From JABDQA01 sp963824415 (GTDB taxonomy: Bacteria; Desulfobacterota; Desulfobulbia; Desulfobulbales; Desulfocapsaceae), in NCBI GenBank assembly GCA_963824415.1, contig CAWGPM010000001.1:62001-126000 (forward strand): DNA of 64,000 nt. The letters are read 5' to 3'. Positions 44,298 to 52,784 of this stretch are shown here, one piece after another. The position numbers and the translations under genes were made by a program. How positions within the stretch are numbered: the stretch's first letter is position 1; each line of letters opens with the position of its first letter. Below the pieces are notes generated by a model, which was given only the letters and a program-made list of their open reading frames with translations, searched no databases and had not been told where the DNA came from.

Positions 44298-44642
44298 AAA
44301 TATCTCCTCAGGAGGAGATATCCAGGCTTCGAGAAATCAAGTGAACCGACGGGTGCCGACCTATTCCCTCGACCTCTGCAATACGGAAAGGTTCTCGCAC
44401 ATTTGTTTCCTCAATCTCACAAAAAAGAGCCCTGCTATCTCCTTACCAATGTTTCTAAATTGTCTGCCCATCTCCGCTGGAAAGCCAGCTTGCAATGCAG
44501 TTCCTCTATCTGGGAGCCTCGGCATTACCAGCCTGTGCGACCGTTTTTCAACCTTAACCGAGACGGAACCTAGCCGATCAAAGGCTTTGAAACAACCCAA
44601 TATTGTACCCTGGAAATCCCTCAATCTATTTTAAAATATTAC
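44298..44642. other. Intergenic region between the divergent MaoC and IclR genes
   Basis: This is about 345 bases. On its left, the MaoC ribosome site and promoter should lie on the minus strand. Longer minus- and plus-strand frames exist here but have no family features. No repeat was noticed apart from the promoter and operator described separately at its right edge. Confidence 0.45.
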
Positions 44643-44670
44643 TTGACACACTTGAAAGATAATTTAATAT
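44643..44670 (+). promoter_or_regulatory. Sigma-70-type promoter for the IclR regulator gene
   Basis: A perfect -35 box, TTGACA (44643-44648), is followed after 16 bases by TAATAT (44665-44670), a fair -10 box. A start site near 44677 would put the palindrome at 44690-44706 just downstream, in a good place for repression. Confidence 0.55.
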
Positions 44671-44689
44671 GCAAAACAAGAACAACACT

Positions 44690-44706
44690 GTTACTATTAT
44701 AGTAAC
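44690..44706. promoter_or_regulatory. Perfect 17-base palindrome, probable IclR operator
   Basis: GTTACTATTATAGTAAC is an exact palindrome about a central T. It lies between the candidate promoter and the IclR start codon at 44720. IclR-family proteins commonly bind such A+T-rich palindromes and repress their own genes. Its presence upstream of 44720 also supports that start over an in-frame one at 44669. Confidence 0.6.
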
Positions 44707-44719
44707 AAAGGTCCGTTTT

Positions 44720-45502
44720 ATGTCATCAAATCCTAACGTTTATATGTCGAAGACACTCGAGAAGGGACTCACCATCCTCGGTTTCTTCGACAAGGACCAT
44801 AGTCGCCGCACTCTCTCCGAGATATCACGGTTGGCTGGAATCAATAAAACCTCCACCTACCGCCTGATTAACACCCTCGTTCTTTTAGGATATTTGAGCA
44901 AGAACGCCCGCAGCAAGGCTTTACGACTGGGGCCTAAGGCTCTTCTCTTCGGCCACACTATCACTCAGGGCTATGAATTGCTTCATATGGTCAAACCGTT
45001 GATCGACGAGTTACACCGTTCGTGCAATGTTACCATAGATTCGACCCTCATCGACGACCAAACCCTGCTGGCCCTCTATCGGCGGGAGGCGAGTTCAACT
45101 CTCTTCTTCAGGCAGCCGCTGGCTTGCGAAGACCTCCATGCACGTGCCATGGGCAAGGCCGTCCTCTCCAGGATGGATCAAAGCGATCTTGAAACCTTTC
45201 TGGCTAAGGCCCCATTCAAAAAATTCACCCCCAATACCATTGACCAAGCGAGTGTCCTTCTGCAGCAGATCGACGAGGACCGTAACCGGGGGTATTCAAT
45301 AAACAACGAGGAGTATTTCCAGGGGTTGATCTGTATTGGTGCCCCGTTGATGAATTTCCAGACAAATAAAGTTGCCGGAGCAATCAGTTTCGATCTGCCG
45401 ACAAGTGAATACACCGTTGAATCTTTAATCAGCACCCATGCAGGACAGGTTACCAAACTTGCGAATGATATTTCCGAGTTGATAACCATGAATGAATCGT
45501 GA
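44720..45502 (+). CDS. IclR-family transcriptional regulator
   Basis: This 260-residue protein has an N-terminal winged helix (SKTLEKGLTILGFFD, RTLSEISRLAGINKTSTYRLINTLVLLGYLSK) and a C-terminal effector-binding domain with ARAMGKAVLSRM and GLICIGAPLMNFQTNKVAGAISFDLP. IclR regulators usually control an adjacent catabolic operon in response to its substrate. The TRAP transporter and enzyme genes follow directly on the same strand, so those are the likely targets. I used the ATG at 44720 (MSSNPNVYMSK), since the operator palindrome lies just upstream. Confidence 0.88.
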   Translation: MSSNPNVYMSKTLEKGLTILGFFDKDHSRRTLSEISRLAGINKTSTYRLINTLVLLGYLSKNARSKALRLGPKALLFGHTITQGYELLHMVKPLIDELHRSCNVTIDSTLIDDQTLLALYRREASSTLFFRQPLACEDLHARAMGKAVLSRMDQSDLETFLAKAPFKKFTPNTIDQASVLLQQIDEDRNRGYSINNEEYFQGLICIGAPLMNFQTNKVAGAISFDLPTSEYTVESLISTHAGQVTKLANDISELITMNES

Positions 45503-45604
45503 CCTTGCTCTCTCCGTCTCCTCAGGGTAGGCCTATGGAGATGATCTTGACAGTAAAATGTATGTGGGAGACTTGGTATTGTGAATCCTCAGGAGGAAAA
45601 GCGT

Positions 45605-46612
45605 ATGAAAATGACAAAAAGATTAGGAGTTATTCTGGCAGCAATGGTCATGATAGTTGGGGTAGGAACCCTTGCCGACAGCAATGCTGCAGACCAGATC
45701 ACCATCAAACTTGCCCATCCCAACGTTCCCCAGCACCCCATGGGAGAGGGTTATGAACTTTTCAAAAAGGATCTAGAGGAGAGATCAGGAGGCCTCTTTA
45801 AGGTAGATATCTACGACAGTTCAAAATATGGCAATTTCGATGCGGTGGTTCAAGGACTGCAAATGAACATGCTGCAGATGGGGTCAGACGCAACCAATAA
45901 CCTGTCTGTATTCAACCCGCAGATGATGTTTCTGGATATGCCGTTCATCGTTCCGAGTTATGAGGCGGCGGACCTGATCACTGATGGCCCAATCGGCACA
46001 CGTTTGGCTGAGTCCCTGGAAACAAATGGCATCCTGGGTCTGGGCTATATCGAAATCGGCTTTCGGCAAATATTCTCCAGCCGGCCAATCCGAAACCTTG
46101 AGGACGCCAAGGGGTTGAAAATACGTGCAACCCACTCCAAGGCCCATATCGAAATCCTGAAATCGCTCGGTATGAACCCAACCCCTGTTGCCTGGGGTGA
46201 GGTCTATACTGCTTTGCAGCAAAAAACCGTGGACGCCATCGACATCGACCTAAATCTTGCCTGGTTCAACAAATTTCCCGAGATTACGAAATATGTCACC
46301 TTAACCAGAAGCTTCTACAGTCCCCATCTGGTGATGATCTCAAAGAAATTTTTTGAAAATCTGACCCCGGATCAGCAGCAGTGGATTCGAGAATCATTTG
46401 CCGTCATGCAGAAATTTCAGCGTGACAAAATCCGTAACAACGAGGCGATGATTCTTGAAAAGATCCAAGAGATGGGTGGCGAGATTATCGAACTCTCTCC
46501 GGACGAACGACAACGTTGGATTGACGCGACGGCAAATGTTGCCCCGATGTTCGCCAAAGATGTACCGCCGGAACTGATTGAAGAGATGAAAGCGACCGTG
46601 GCGGGAAAATAA
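45605..46612 (+). CDS. dctP: TRAP transporter substrate-binding protein, DctP type
   Basis: The protein is 335 residues with a signal peptide (RLGVILAAMVMIVGVGTLADSNA, cleavage near residue 27), then a DctP-family periplasmic binding protein. KLAHPNVPQHPMGEGYELFKK is typical, and the carboxylate-binding arginine region is DAKGLKIRATHSKAHIEILKSLG followed by PVAWGEVYTALQQKTVDAID. It binds an organic anion and hands it to the DctQM membrane subunits. The start at 45605 is fixed by AGGAGG (45592-45597). The substrate is probably a small carboxylate or sulfonate. The downstream enzymes may tell which. Confidence 0.88.
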   Translation: MKMTKRLGVILAAMVMIVGVGTLADSNAADQITIKLAHPNVPQHPMGEGYELFKKDLEERSGGLFKVDIYDSSKYGNFDAVVQGLQMNMLQMGSDATNNLSVFNPQMMFLDMPFIVPSYEAADLITDGPIGTRLAESLETNGILGLGYIEIGFRQIFSSRPIRNLEDAKGLKIRATHSKAHIEILKSLGMNPTPVAWGEVYTALQQKTVDAIDIDLNLAWFNKFPEITKYVTLTRSFYSPHLVMISKKFFENLTPDQQQWIRESFAVMQKFQRDKIRNNEAMILEKIQEMGGEIIELSPDERQRWIDATANVAPMFAKDVPPELIEEMKATVAGK

Positions 46613-46681
46613 CCGGAAAATAGAACAATGAGCGGTGGTAGGTAAGGAGTCGACTGTACCTGCCACCGCATCGAGGTTGCG

Positions 46682-47182
46682 ATGACGAAATTTTGGCAAA
46701 GGCTCAACAAATTTGAAGAGATTACGTCATCCTGTGCTCTGGCGGCAATGGCGGTAATCATAATTCTTCAGGTTTTTCAAAGATATGTTATCCAGCATTC
46801 CCTGGACTGGCCAGAAGAGCTAGCCCGTTATCTGTTTATTTTTGCCGTCTACGTCGGGTCAAGTTTTGCCGCATCGGAAAGGCGCCATCTGGAAGTAACC
46901 ATAGTACGAACGGTATTCGGGGTAAAGATTGGCCATTATTTTACCATTCTTGCATATCTGATAACCGTCCTGTTCTGCTGCATCATGTTTTTCTGGGGGA
47001 TGATGATGGTCCGATTTGTCATGGACTCCAATCAGGTTGCACCTGCTTTGCAGTTTCCCATGTGGATCGCTTACATCTGTATCCCGCTCGGTTTTTTGTT
47101 AATGGCTCTTCGCACCATTATTGTCCTCAAAAAAATTGTTTCGGGAAAGGACACAGCAAGTGACGGGGTGGTACCTGTCTAA
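46682..47182 (+). CDS. dctQ: TRAP transporter small permease, DctQ type
   Basis: This 166-residue membrane protein has four hydrophobic segments (first ALAAMAVIIILQVFQRYVI, last IAYICIPLGFLLMALRTIIVL). SLDWPEELARYLFIFAVYVGSSFAA is the standard DctQ signature. It sits between dctP and dctM, 69 and 94 bases away, as in most TRAP operons. Confidence 0.88.
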   Translation: MTKFWQRLNKFEEITSSCALAAMAVIIILQVFQRYVIQHSLDWPEELARYLFIFAVYVGSSFAASERRHLEVTIVRTVFGVKIGHYFTILAYLITVLFCCIMFFWGMMMVRFVMDSNQVAPALQFPMWIAYICIPLGFLLMALRTIIVLKKIVSGKDTASDGVVPV

Positions 47183-47276
47183 TACCTTTCCTGCTGGCTG
47201 TCGTCCCGTGCAGCTCAACCAATCAGCGGCTTTAACTGCATAACCTGGTCTACCTATAGACAAGGAGAAGTACTTC

Positions 47277-48548
47277 ATGGAACTTCCCATCCTGCTTATT
47301 GCTGTCTTCCTGCCGATTTTGCTTCTCTTAAGCGTGCCCATAGGTGTCGCTCTTGGCCTAAGCGTCGTCATAGCGGTGGTCGCGGGCGACATCCCTGTGC
47401 AGTTTCTCATGCAGAAGATGTTTTTTTCTCTGGATACCTTCCCGCTGCTTGCTGTGCCCTTTTTTATAATGGCAGGCGAGATCATGCAGAAAGGGAGCAT
47501 GGCCGAGGCTTTGCTGCGTCTCTCCCGCTGCCTGATCGGGCACATCACCGGCGGACTGGCGCAGGTTTCCGTTCTTACCTGCATGTTTTACGGTGCACTC
47601 AGCGGTTCAGCGCCGGCGACGGTGGCAGCGGTCGGCGGGATAATGATCCCCTCCATGGAAAAAGAAGGGTTCTCTAAATCCTTCTCAACAGCCACCAACG
47701 TTTCTGCTGGCTGCCTCGGTGTGATGATTCCCCCCAGTGTCCCGCTGATCATTTACGGGACAACGGCGAATGTCTCGGTGGGTGACTTGTTCATTGCCGG
47801 AATCATCCCCGGTCTGTTCATCGGCGTTATTCTCATGTTTACCTGCTATTTCCTGTCAAAGTATCATGGCTTTGCGACAAAAAGCCAGAAAGCCCCCCTT
47901 AAGCAGACCTGGAAAGCTTTTCAGGAGGCCAAATACGCCTTGGCAGTTCCTGTCATTGTCCTCGGTGGCATTTACGGCGGGGTCACCACCCCAACTGAAG
48001 CAGGTGCGATTGCTGTCACTTACGCCTTCATTGTTGAAGGATTCATTTTAAAAAGACTGACCAAGACAAAGGTCTGGCAGATTCTGCGCAGTACTACCAT
48101 AACCAATGCCACGATATTCCTGGTGGTTGCCACAGCCTCGGCACTGGGCCAGATTCTTTTGATCTACAACGTCCCCAACGACATGGTTGGCCTCTTATCT
48201 GGTATTACTGAAAACAAGATCCTGTTCTTTTTTGTTATTATTTTCATGCTGCTGATTCTCGGCACCTTCATGGATGCTCTGGCCAACATCCTTATTCTGA
48301 CTCCCCTGCTTCAACCCCTGGTAATTCAGGCCGGTATCGACCTCACACATTTCGGTGTGGTCATGATTGCCGCCGTCTCCCTGGGTTTTCTAACCCCGCC
48401 GGTAGGGGTCAATCTGTTTGTTGGTTGCGGTATAAGTGGAATAAGCATTGAAAAACTGAGCTATGCCGTACTTCCTTTTATCGCTGCAATCTTGTGTGGA
48501 ATTTTTATCCTGGCCTTTATTCCACAAATGGTGCTTTGCCTCTTGTAG
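47277..48548 (+). CDS. dctM: TRAP transporter large permease, DctM type
   Basis: This 423-residue protein has about 12 membrane segments. DctM motifs are ALLRLSRCLIGHITGGLAQVSVLTCMFYGALSGSAPATVAAVGG, IMIPSMEKEGFSKSFS, GVMIPPSVPLIIYGTTANVS and GFLTPPVGVNLFVGCGISG. It drives import of the DctP ligand with a sodium gradient. It is followed by the unknown enzyme gene after 18 bases. Confidence 0.9.
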   Translation: MELPILLIAVFLPILLLLSVPIGVALGLSVVIAVVAGDIPVQFLMQKMFFSLDTFPLLAVPFFIMAGEIMQKGSMAEALLRLSRCLIGHITGGLAQVSVLTCMFYGALSGSAPATVAAVGGIMIPSMEKEGFSKSFSTATNVSAGCLGVMIPPSVPLIIYGTTANVSVGDLFIAGIIPGLFIGVILMFTCYFLSKYHGFATKSQKAPLKQTWKAFQEAKYALAVPVIVLGGIYGGVTTPTEAGAIAVTYAFIVEGFILKRLTKTKVWQILRSTTITNATIFLVVATASALGQILLIYNVPNDMVGLLSGITENKILFFFVIIFMLLILGTFMDALANILILTPLLQPLVIQAGIDLTHFGVVMIAAVSLGFLTPPVGVNLFVGCGISGISIEKLSYAVLPFIAAILCGIFILAFIPQMVLCLL

Positions 48549-48566
48549 CAACCAAAGGACAATTTA

Positions 48567-49817
48567 ATGGATATTTTATTAGCTAACGAAAAAATTGGTA
48601 AAATCGGCTTGGCTGGGCACATCGGGGTAAGTCATGTCCACAGCCATTCCGGTTTTGTTCAAGAAGATGGGGCTGGATTTTCCGTTCTCGGCAAATTTTT
48701 CAGCCTGGCCGCCCCAGTGGATTTACGGATCGCCCAAGTAGAGGTTGCTAATGAACAGGGAAGAATCTCAATCACTCTTGAAGGGGGAGGTTCCGGTACT
48801 GCGGTTGCCCGATGTGGAATTACCCCGACTGAAGCAGCCCTGATGCAGGCTGCTCTGGGGGAGAACGGCCTCTGCCCGCAGACCCTGGCTACCACGATCT
48901 TCGGCCGGGTCCATGGACAAGGTGTTCTCGAAATTCCCGCCACATTCATCACAGCTCTGGCCAGGGCCGTCGTGGCAACCTTCCTTACCAACTATCCAGC
49001 GAGATTTCATTTTTTCGAAGAGGATACACCTCAAAGTTGTGGATGCTTTTTAGGCACAGTTCTGGAGATCGACGGAATACCTGTTTCAGCAATTCTCACC
49101 GTTAACGCCGGGTTGGGCGGCATCGGTCCTAACGAAGACACTGAGGGCAATGTCCCCATCGGAAACAAAGGCCGGCTCATGGACATTCTGGGCATGGATG
49201 CGCTTCCGACCATCATCGTTGAAGCTAAAGCGTATGTTCCTTTCTGGAAAGAGGCGATACAAAACACGACACTTATCGTTCGTGCCAACCAAGAGCATGA
49301 CAATTCGGTCGTTGGCGATTGTCTGACAGAAGCGGCCGAAGCCCTTGGTTATCCTGTTTATCTGCCACCAAACCCATACCCGAGGAGTCCGGGGTCACTG
49401 ATGGAGGAAACCCGGGCAATTGGCCGGAGAATAATTGATCTCGGCAAGAGTCTTACTAAGGCCGGCAATTGCGGCGAGAAAAACGCCATTGCCAGTGAAC
49501 TAGCCACCTTGGTTAAATATGATTTGGGCGGAGTGGTATTCATGAGTGATGAGGTGAACGACATCGTTGCCCATGGAGGCTTGCTCCCTGGATCTGCAGC
49601 GGTTCTTTCGTCTGCCGTTTCAACCGAATATATCTCTCGCCACCAGATCCCTCTCCTCAGCGAAGATGATTTGGAGATGTACATGCAGACTGTTGTCGAG
49701 GCGATCAGGATACTTCACACCCGTCTTCCTGAGGCCAACGAGCAACTCCGCAAAAGGGCAATTGGTAATGTTCAACTCGCAGCGATGGTCAGATCTTCTC
49801 TACCCGGACTTGTTTGA
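48567..49817 (+). CDS. Uncharacterised 416-residue protein in TRAP catabolic operon
   Basis: I do not recognise this family. It is soluble, with no signal peptide. Striking glycine- and histidine-rich stretches are GHIGVSHVHSHSGFVQEDGAGFS (residues about 17-39), EGGGSGTAVARCGITPTEA (about 72-90), TPQSCGCFLGTV (about 155-166) and VNAGLGGIGPNEDTEGNVPIG (about 178-198). Several could bind metal or a cofactor. It starts 18 bases after dctM and is followed by the PLP lyase gene, so it probably acts on the imported compound before or after the lyase step. A racemase, isomerase or hydrolase is possible, but none is shown. It is a good candidate for a new enzyme family. Confidence 0.75.
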   Translation: MDILLANEKIGKIGLAGHIGVSHVHSHSGFVQEDGAGFSVLGKFFSLAAPVDLRIAQVEVANEQGRISITLEGGGSGTAVARCGITPTEAALMQAALGENGLCPQTLATTIFGRVHGQGVLEIPATFITALARAVVATFLTNYPARFHFFEEDTPQSCGCFLGTVLEIDGIPVSAILTVNAGLGGIGPNEDTEGNVPIGNKGRLMDILGMDALPTIIVEAKAYVPFWKEAIQNTTLIVRANQEHDNSVVGDCLTEAAEALGYPVYLPPNPYPRSPGSLMEETRAIGRRIIDLGKSLTKAGNCGEKNAIASELATLVKYDLGGVVFMSDEVNDIVAHGGLLPGSAAVLSSAVSTEYISRHQIPLLSEDDLEMYMQTVVEAIRILHTRLPEANEQLRKRAIGNVQLAAMVRSSLPGLV

Positions 49818-49994
49818 GAGAAATAACCCATGACTAAAAGTTTCACCAAAGAATAAAAAGCAGCAAGGTACCTGCCTGAACCCCCATGGGGGGTGATCAA
49901 CTTGGGAAGAAAAATATATCAATACAGTTTGCTGAAATAACACAAATAACGAGGTCGGTAGCAAGAAGAAATTCATACAAAATAGGAGCTATAC

Positions 49995-50996
49995 ATGAAC
50001 TATGCAAAATTTCCTCGACGAGGGTATCTGCAGGGAGCTACACCAATAGAACCGATGCAAAAGCTGAGTGCAGTCCTTGGTGCAGGTGTCAATCTTTTCA
50101 TCAAACGGGATGATCTTCTTCCCGGTGCGGCAGGTGGCAACAAAACCCGCAAGCTTGATTTCTGTATCGCCGACGCCTTGCAGAAAGGGGCTGACACCAT
50201 TATCACCTGTGGCGCTGTACAGTCTAACCATTGTCGACTCACTGCTTCCTGGTCTGCCAAGGAGGGTCTCGAGTGTCACTTGGTTCTTGAGGAGCGGGTC
50301 AAAGGTACGTATAAACCCAAGGGTAGTGGCAATAACTTCCTTTTTGAACTTCTGGGAGTAAAATCCAAGCGAGTTGTTGCCGGTGGTTCTGACATGTTGG
50401 CAGAAATGGAAAAAGTTGCCGGCGAATTAAAAGCGGCTGGTAAAAAACCATACATAATCCCAGGAGGCGCGTCCAATCCGATCGGTGCCCTTGGTTATGC
50501 AGCCTGTGCTGAAGAACTGATGAACCAACTCAACACTATGCATCTGAAAATCGACCATATCGTCGTCCCTTCAGGCTCAGCAGGAACTCACGCCGGTATG
50601 GTTGCCGGCTTGATCGGCACCAACACCAACATTCCAGTTTCAGGCATGAACGTCTCCCGTCCTAAAGATGTTCAGGAAGGAATCGTACATGATCTCACGG
50701 AAAAAACCGCTGAGCTCCTTGGCATTCGTGGCGGTATAGCGCGTAAGGATATTGTGTGTTATGACGATTATGTTGGCCCTGGTTATTCTTTGCCGACAGA
50801 GCCGATGGTCGAGGCTGTCAAACTGTTTGCCTTAGAGGAAGCTATTCTCCTTGATCCCGTATACTCCGGAAAAGCTGCGGCGGGGCTGATTGACCTGGTC
50901 CGCAAGGGCGCGTTCACCAAGGGGCAAAACGTTGTCTTCCTGCATACCGGTGGGTCTCCCGCGCTCTACGCCTACCTCGACACTTTCCAACAATAA
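49995..50996 (+). CDS. PLP-dependent lyase of the D-cysteine desulfhydrase / cysteate sulfo-lyase family
   Basis: This fold-type II PLP enzyme has 333 residues. The PLP lysine is residue 50 in AAGGNKTRKLDF. Other motifs are FIKRDD, ITCGAVQSNHCRLTA, VVPSGSAGTHAGM and FLHTGGSPALYAYL, as in DcyD. The family includes D-cysteine desulfhydrase, ACC deaminase and (R)-cysteate sulfo-lyase (CuyA). All beta-eliminate or deaminate small amino acids, giving pyruvate or 2-oxobutyrate plus ammonia. For cysteine the sulfur leaves as sulfide, and for cysteate as sulfite. In a likely sulfate reducer, sulfite would be a respiratory substrate. The operon with a TRAP importer suits a catabolic role. A hairpin follows. 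Confidence 0.85.
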   Translation: MNYAKFPRRGYLQGATPIEPMQKLSAVLGAGVNLFIKRDDLLPGAAGGNKTRKLDFCIADALQKGADTIITCGAVQSNHCRLTASWSAKEGLECHLVLEERVKGTYKPKGSGNNFLFELLGVKSKRVVAGGSDMLAEMEKVAGELKAAGKKPYIIPGGASNPIGALGYAACAEELMNQLNTMHLKIDHIVVPSGSAGTHAGMVAGLIGTNTNIPVSGMNVSRPKDVQEGIVHDLTEKTAELLGIRGGIARKDIVCYDDYVGPGYSLPTEPMVEAVKLFALEEAILLDPVYSGKAAAGLIDLVRKGAFTKGQNVVFLHTGGSPALYAYLDTFQQ

Positions 50997-51041
50997 GGTG
51001 TTACTGGGCGAAGGCCTTTGCAGCCATTAGTTTGTATCAGA

Positions 51042-51071
51042 TTAAGGGGTGACATAATTGCCACCCCTTAA
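51042..51071 (+). terminator. Hairpin after the PLP lyase gene
   Basis: TTAAGGGGTG (51042-51051) pairs exactly with CACCCCTTAA (51062-51071) over a ten-base loop. It lies 45 bases after the stop codon, between convergent genes. No T tract follows, so efficient intrinsic termination is uncertain. Confidence 0.5.
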
Positions 51072-51332
51072 CTCGCGTTTGGCTATCCCGTGGCGTAACA
51101 AACGGCAGTTGCCGCGCAATTTTCCAGCTGAAACAGCTTCATGAACAGTTTCTACTACCCTCGATCCGCTTTCTAACAGGTCATCATGCAAAGGCAAGCA
51201 CTTTCCTGAACAGACATCAAAGGTTCACAGGAAATCTATAGGAGAGATCTTGACTAACGCCTTGGTCAAACTCCAATATAGATATATTCACCTGCGAAAC
51301 TGTTGATGCTTGGCAGCAATAAAGGTTTCAGG

Positions 51333-51947
51333 CTATTTTGTCTTGCCCCATTTCAAAATCGGGTCGATCCATTCCCGGTAGGGTCTATAAATCAACCCGT
51401 GCCCGATATCAAGACTGAGGACGATTTCTTCAAATTCTCCAAGCCCTTCAGATCGCTGAAAGTATAATTGAGGAGTGATTGACAGTTTATCGGACCGATC
51501 GTGGATCGAGAGAACATTCCCATACAACTTCAGGTTTTCATCTGTTAAACATTTTTCGAACAGGCCGGCCAGAAATACGTAGTTTATCTTTTTTTCCTGG
51601 AGCATAGTGGAGACGTAAGCACTAATGATACCGCCTTTTGAAGCACCAAGTATGGTGATGTGCTCCGGTAAAACCCTGTTTGCCAGGAGCTTTTTAATCT
51701 GGGACGCAACTTTCTCGGCATAGGGCTTAATTTGAGTCCCTTTTTCTCGTGCCTCACTTATCACAATGAAACCTTCCTGGGCCAACTCTTCAAGGATGAG
51801 TTGGTATTCATAGAATCCGTGTTCTTCACTCTGAGGGCGGATTCCGGCCTCTTCCACGATAAGGCCATGAAGATAAAAGAGATAGCGTTTTGTGCTCTCG
51901 GGGTTGTCTGGTGCGTGCTGAAAGATATTGTTATTCTTAGCTTTCAT
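51333..51947 (-). CDS. Alpha/beta-hydrolase-like protein
   Basis: This 204-residue protein has an alpha/beta hydrolase pattern: RYLFYLHGL oxyanion strand, nucleophile elbow ITILGASKGGIISAYV (Ser in GASKGG), an acid in SIHDRSDKLS, and the catalytic His in LDIGHGLIYRP. There is no signal peptide, so it acts in the cytoplasm. The substrate is unknown. It is on the minus strand, 71 bases from the thioesterase gene upstream, possibly in the same transcript. A 335-base gap on its other side holds only the hairpin described separately. Confidence 0.75.
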   Translation of the reverse strand: MKAKNNNIFQHAPDNPESTKRYLFYLHGLIVEEAGIRPQSEEHGFYEYQLILEELAQEGFIVISEAREKGTQIKPYAEKVASQIKKLLANRVLPEHITILGASKGGIISAYVSTMLQEKKINYVFLAGLFEKCLTDENLKLYGNVLSIHDRSDKLSITPQLYFQRSEGLGEFEEIVLSLDIGHGLIYRPYREWIDPILKWGKTK

Positions 51948-52024
51948 TTACGACTCCTGTTCGGAAATGTTGACTCTTATCAGGTACAGAGTGCTTGATT
52001 AACAAAAAAATCGATCAAGGCTTG

Positions 52025-52417
52025 CTAGAGCACTTTCCAGATCCCTTCAGCAGTTGCAATGAGATGCTCGCCACATCGTATTTCGCCCTGCATGAAGACC
52101 AAGGAACGTGTTTTTCTAAGGACTTTGGCTGTGCCCAGCAGTAAATCCCCCTTTTTAGAGGCGGAGATAAATTTGACGTCGAAGGAAATTGTTGCTGCTC
52201 TTGCGTTTTTACCAAGTACCCGATGAGCAGCAGTCCCCATTCCTGAATCCATCAAGCTCATGATGAAGCCACCATGAGTAACACCACCAGGATTCAAGTG
52301 AATGTCTTGTATTCTCGCCCTGAATTGGTAATCAGTTTCAGACATTGTTCTGAACTCTAGACCGCCATTGTGTTTCATAAAGCCAACAAGGCTTATTTGT
52401 TGAAATGTATCGTTCAT
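52025..52417 (-). CDS. PaaI-type (4HBT) thioesterase
   Basis: This 130-residue hotdog protein has the PaaI-like motif NPGGVTHGGFIMSLMDSGMGTAAHRVL (the HGG loop and helix Asp/Ser), then the ATISFDVKFISASKKGDLLLGTAKVL strand. Such enzymes hydrolyse acyl-CoA thioesters of aromatic or small acids. It is preceded by a 367-base gap containing a 24-base inverted repeat, and is followed by the hydrolase gene on the same strand. Confidence 0.85.
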   Translation of the reverse strand: MNDTFQQISLVGFMKHNGGLEFRTMSETDYQFRARIQDIHLNPGGVTHGGFIMSLMDSGMGTAAHRVLGKNARAATISFDVKFISASKKGDLLLGTAKVLRKTRSLVFMQGEIRCGEHLIATAEGIWKVL

Positions 52418-52533
52418 ATCTTTCGTGATGATTGTTTTTTACAATGGAGAATCTCCCAAAGACCTGCGTATACCATAGGGAAGGATTAAAGTCTGCTATT
52501 GACTATATTGAGCTTTCTACAGAGTCAAGATAT

Positions 52534-52619
52534 ATAGAATAGGGTTATCAATAATTGCAGCGTGTTCCGATAAAGGTGGAAGGGGGGCTGGTGCGCAACT
52601 ATTGATAACCCTATTCTAT
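52534..52619. repeat. Near-perfect 24-base inverted repeat around a 38-base loop
   Basis: The arms at 52534-52557 and 52596-52619 match at 23 of 24 positions. The core is ATAGAATAGGGTTATCAATA. The whole thing is 86 bases, A+T-rich at the ends and G+C-rich in the middle. It lies in the 367-base gap between the thioesterase start and the ABC operon end and resembles an internally deleted transposon or a MITE end-pair. It is unrelated to repeats A-C. No coding frame or T tract follows. Confidence 0.8.
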
Positions 52620-52784
52620 CAATCTCTGAAATCGACTTCACAGACATAATGTCTGTAAAGGAGAAATCCGTTAGAGGGCTTTTTTACGTTGCAAGAAACA
52701 TTACGGAAACTAACGGAGGTGTGATAACAAGCCAAACTATTTCTCATTATTCTTTTGGGAGCAATGTAATATTATTGTTTTGGC

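Noticed and set aside
48567..49817. Assignment of the unknown operon protein to ring-opening amidohydrolases (AtzD/barbiturase)
   Set aside because: The glycine-rich repeats looked similar at first, but the expected N-terminal and Ser/Lys motifs of that family are absent.
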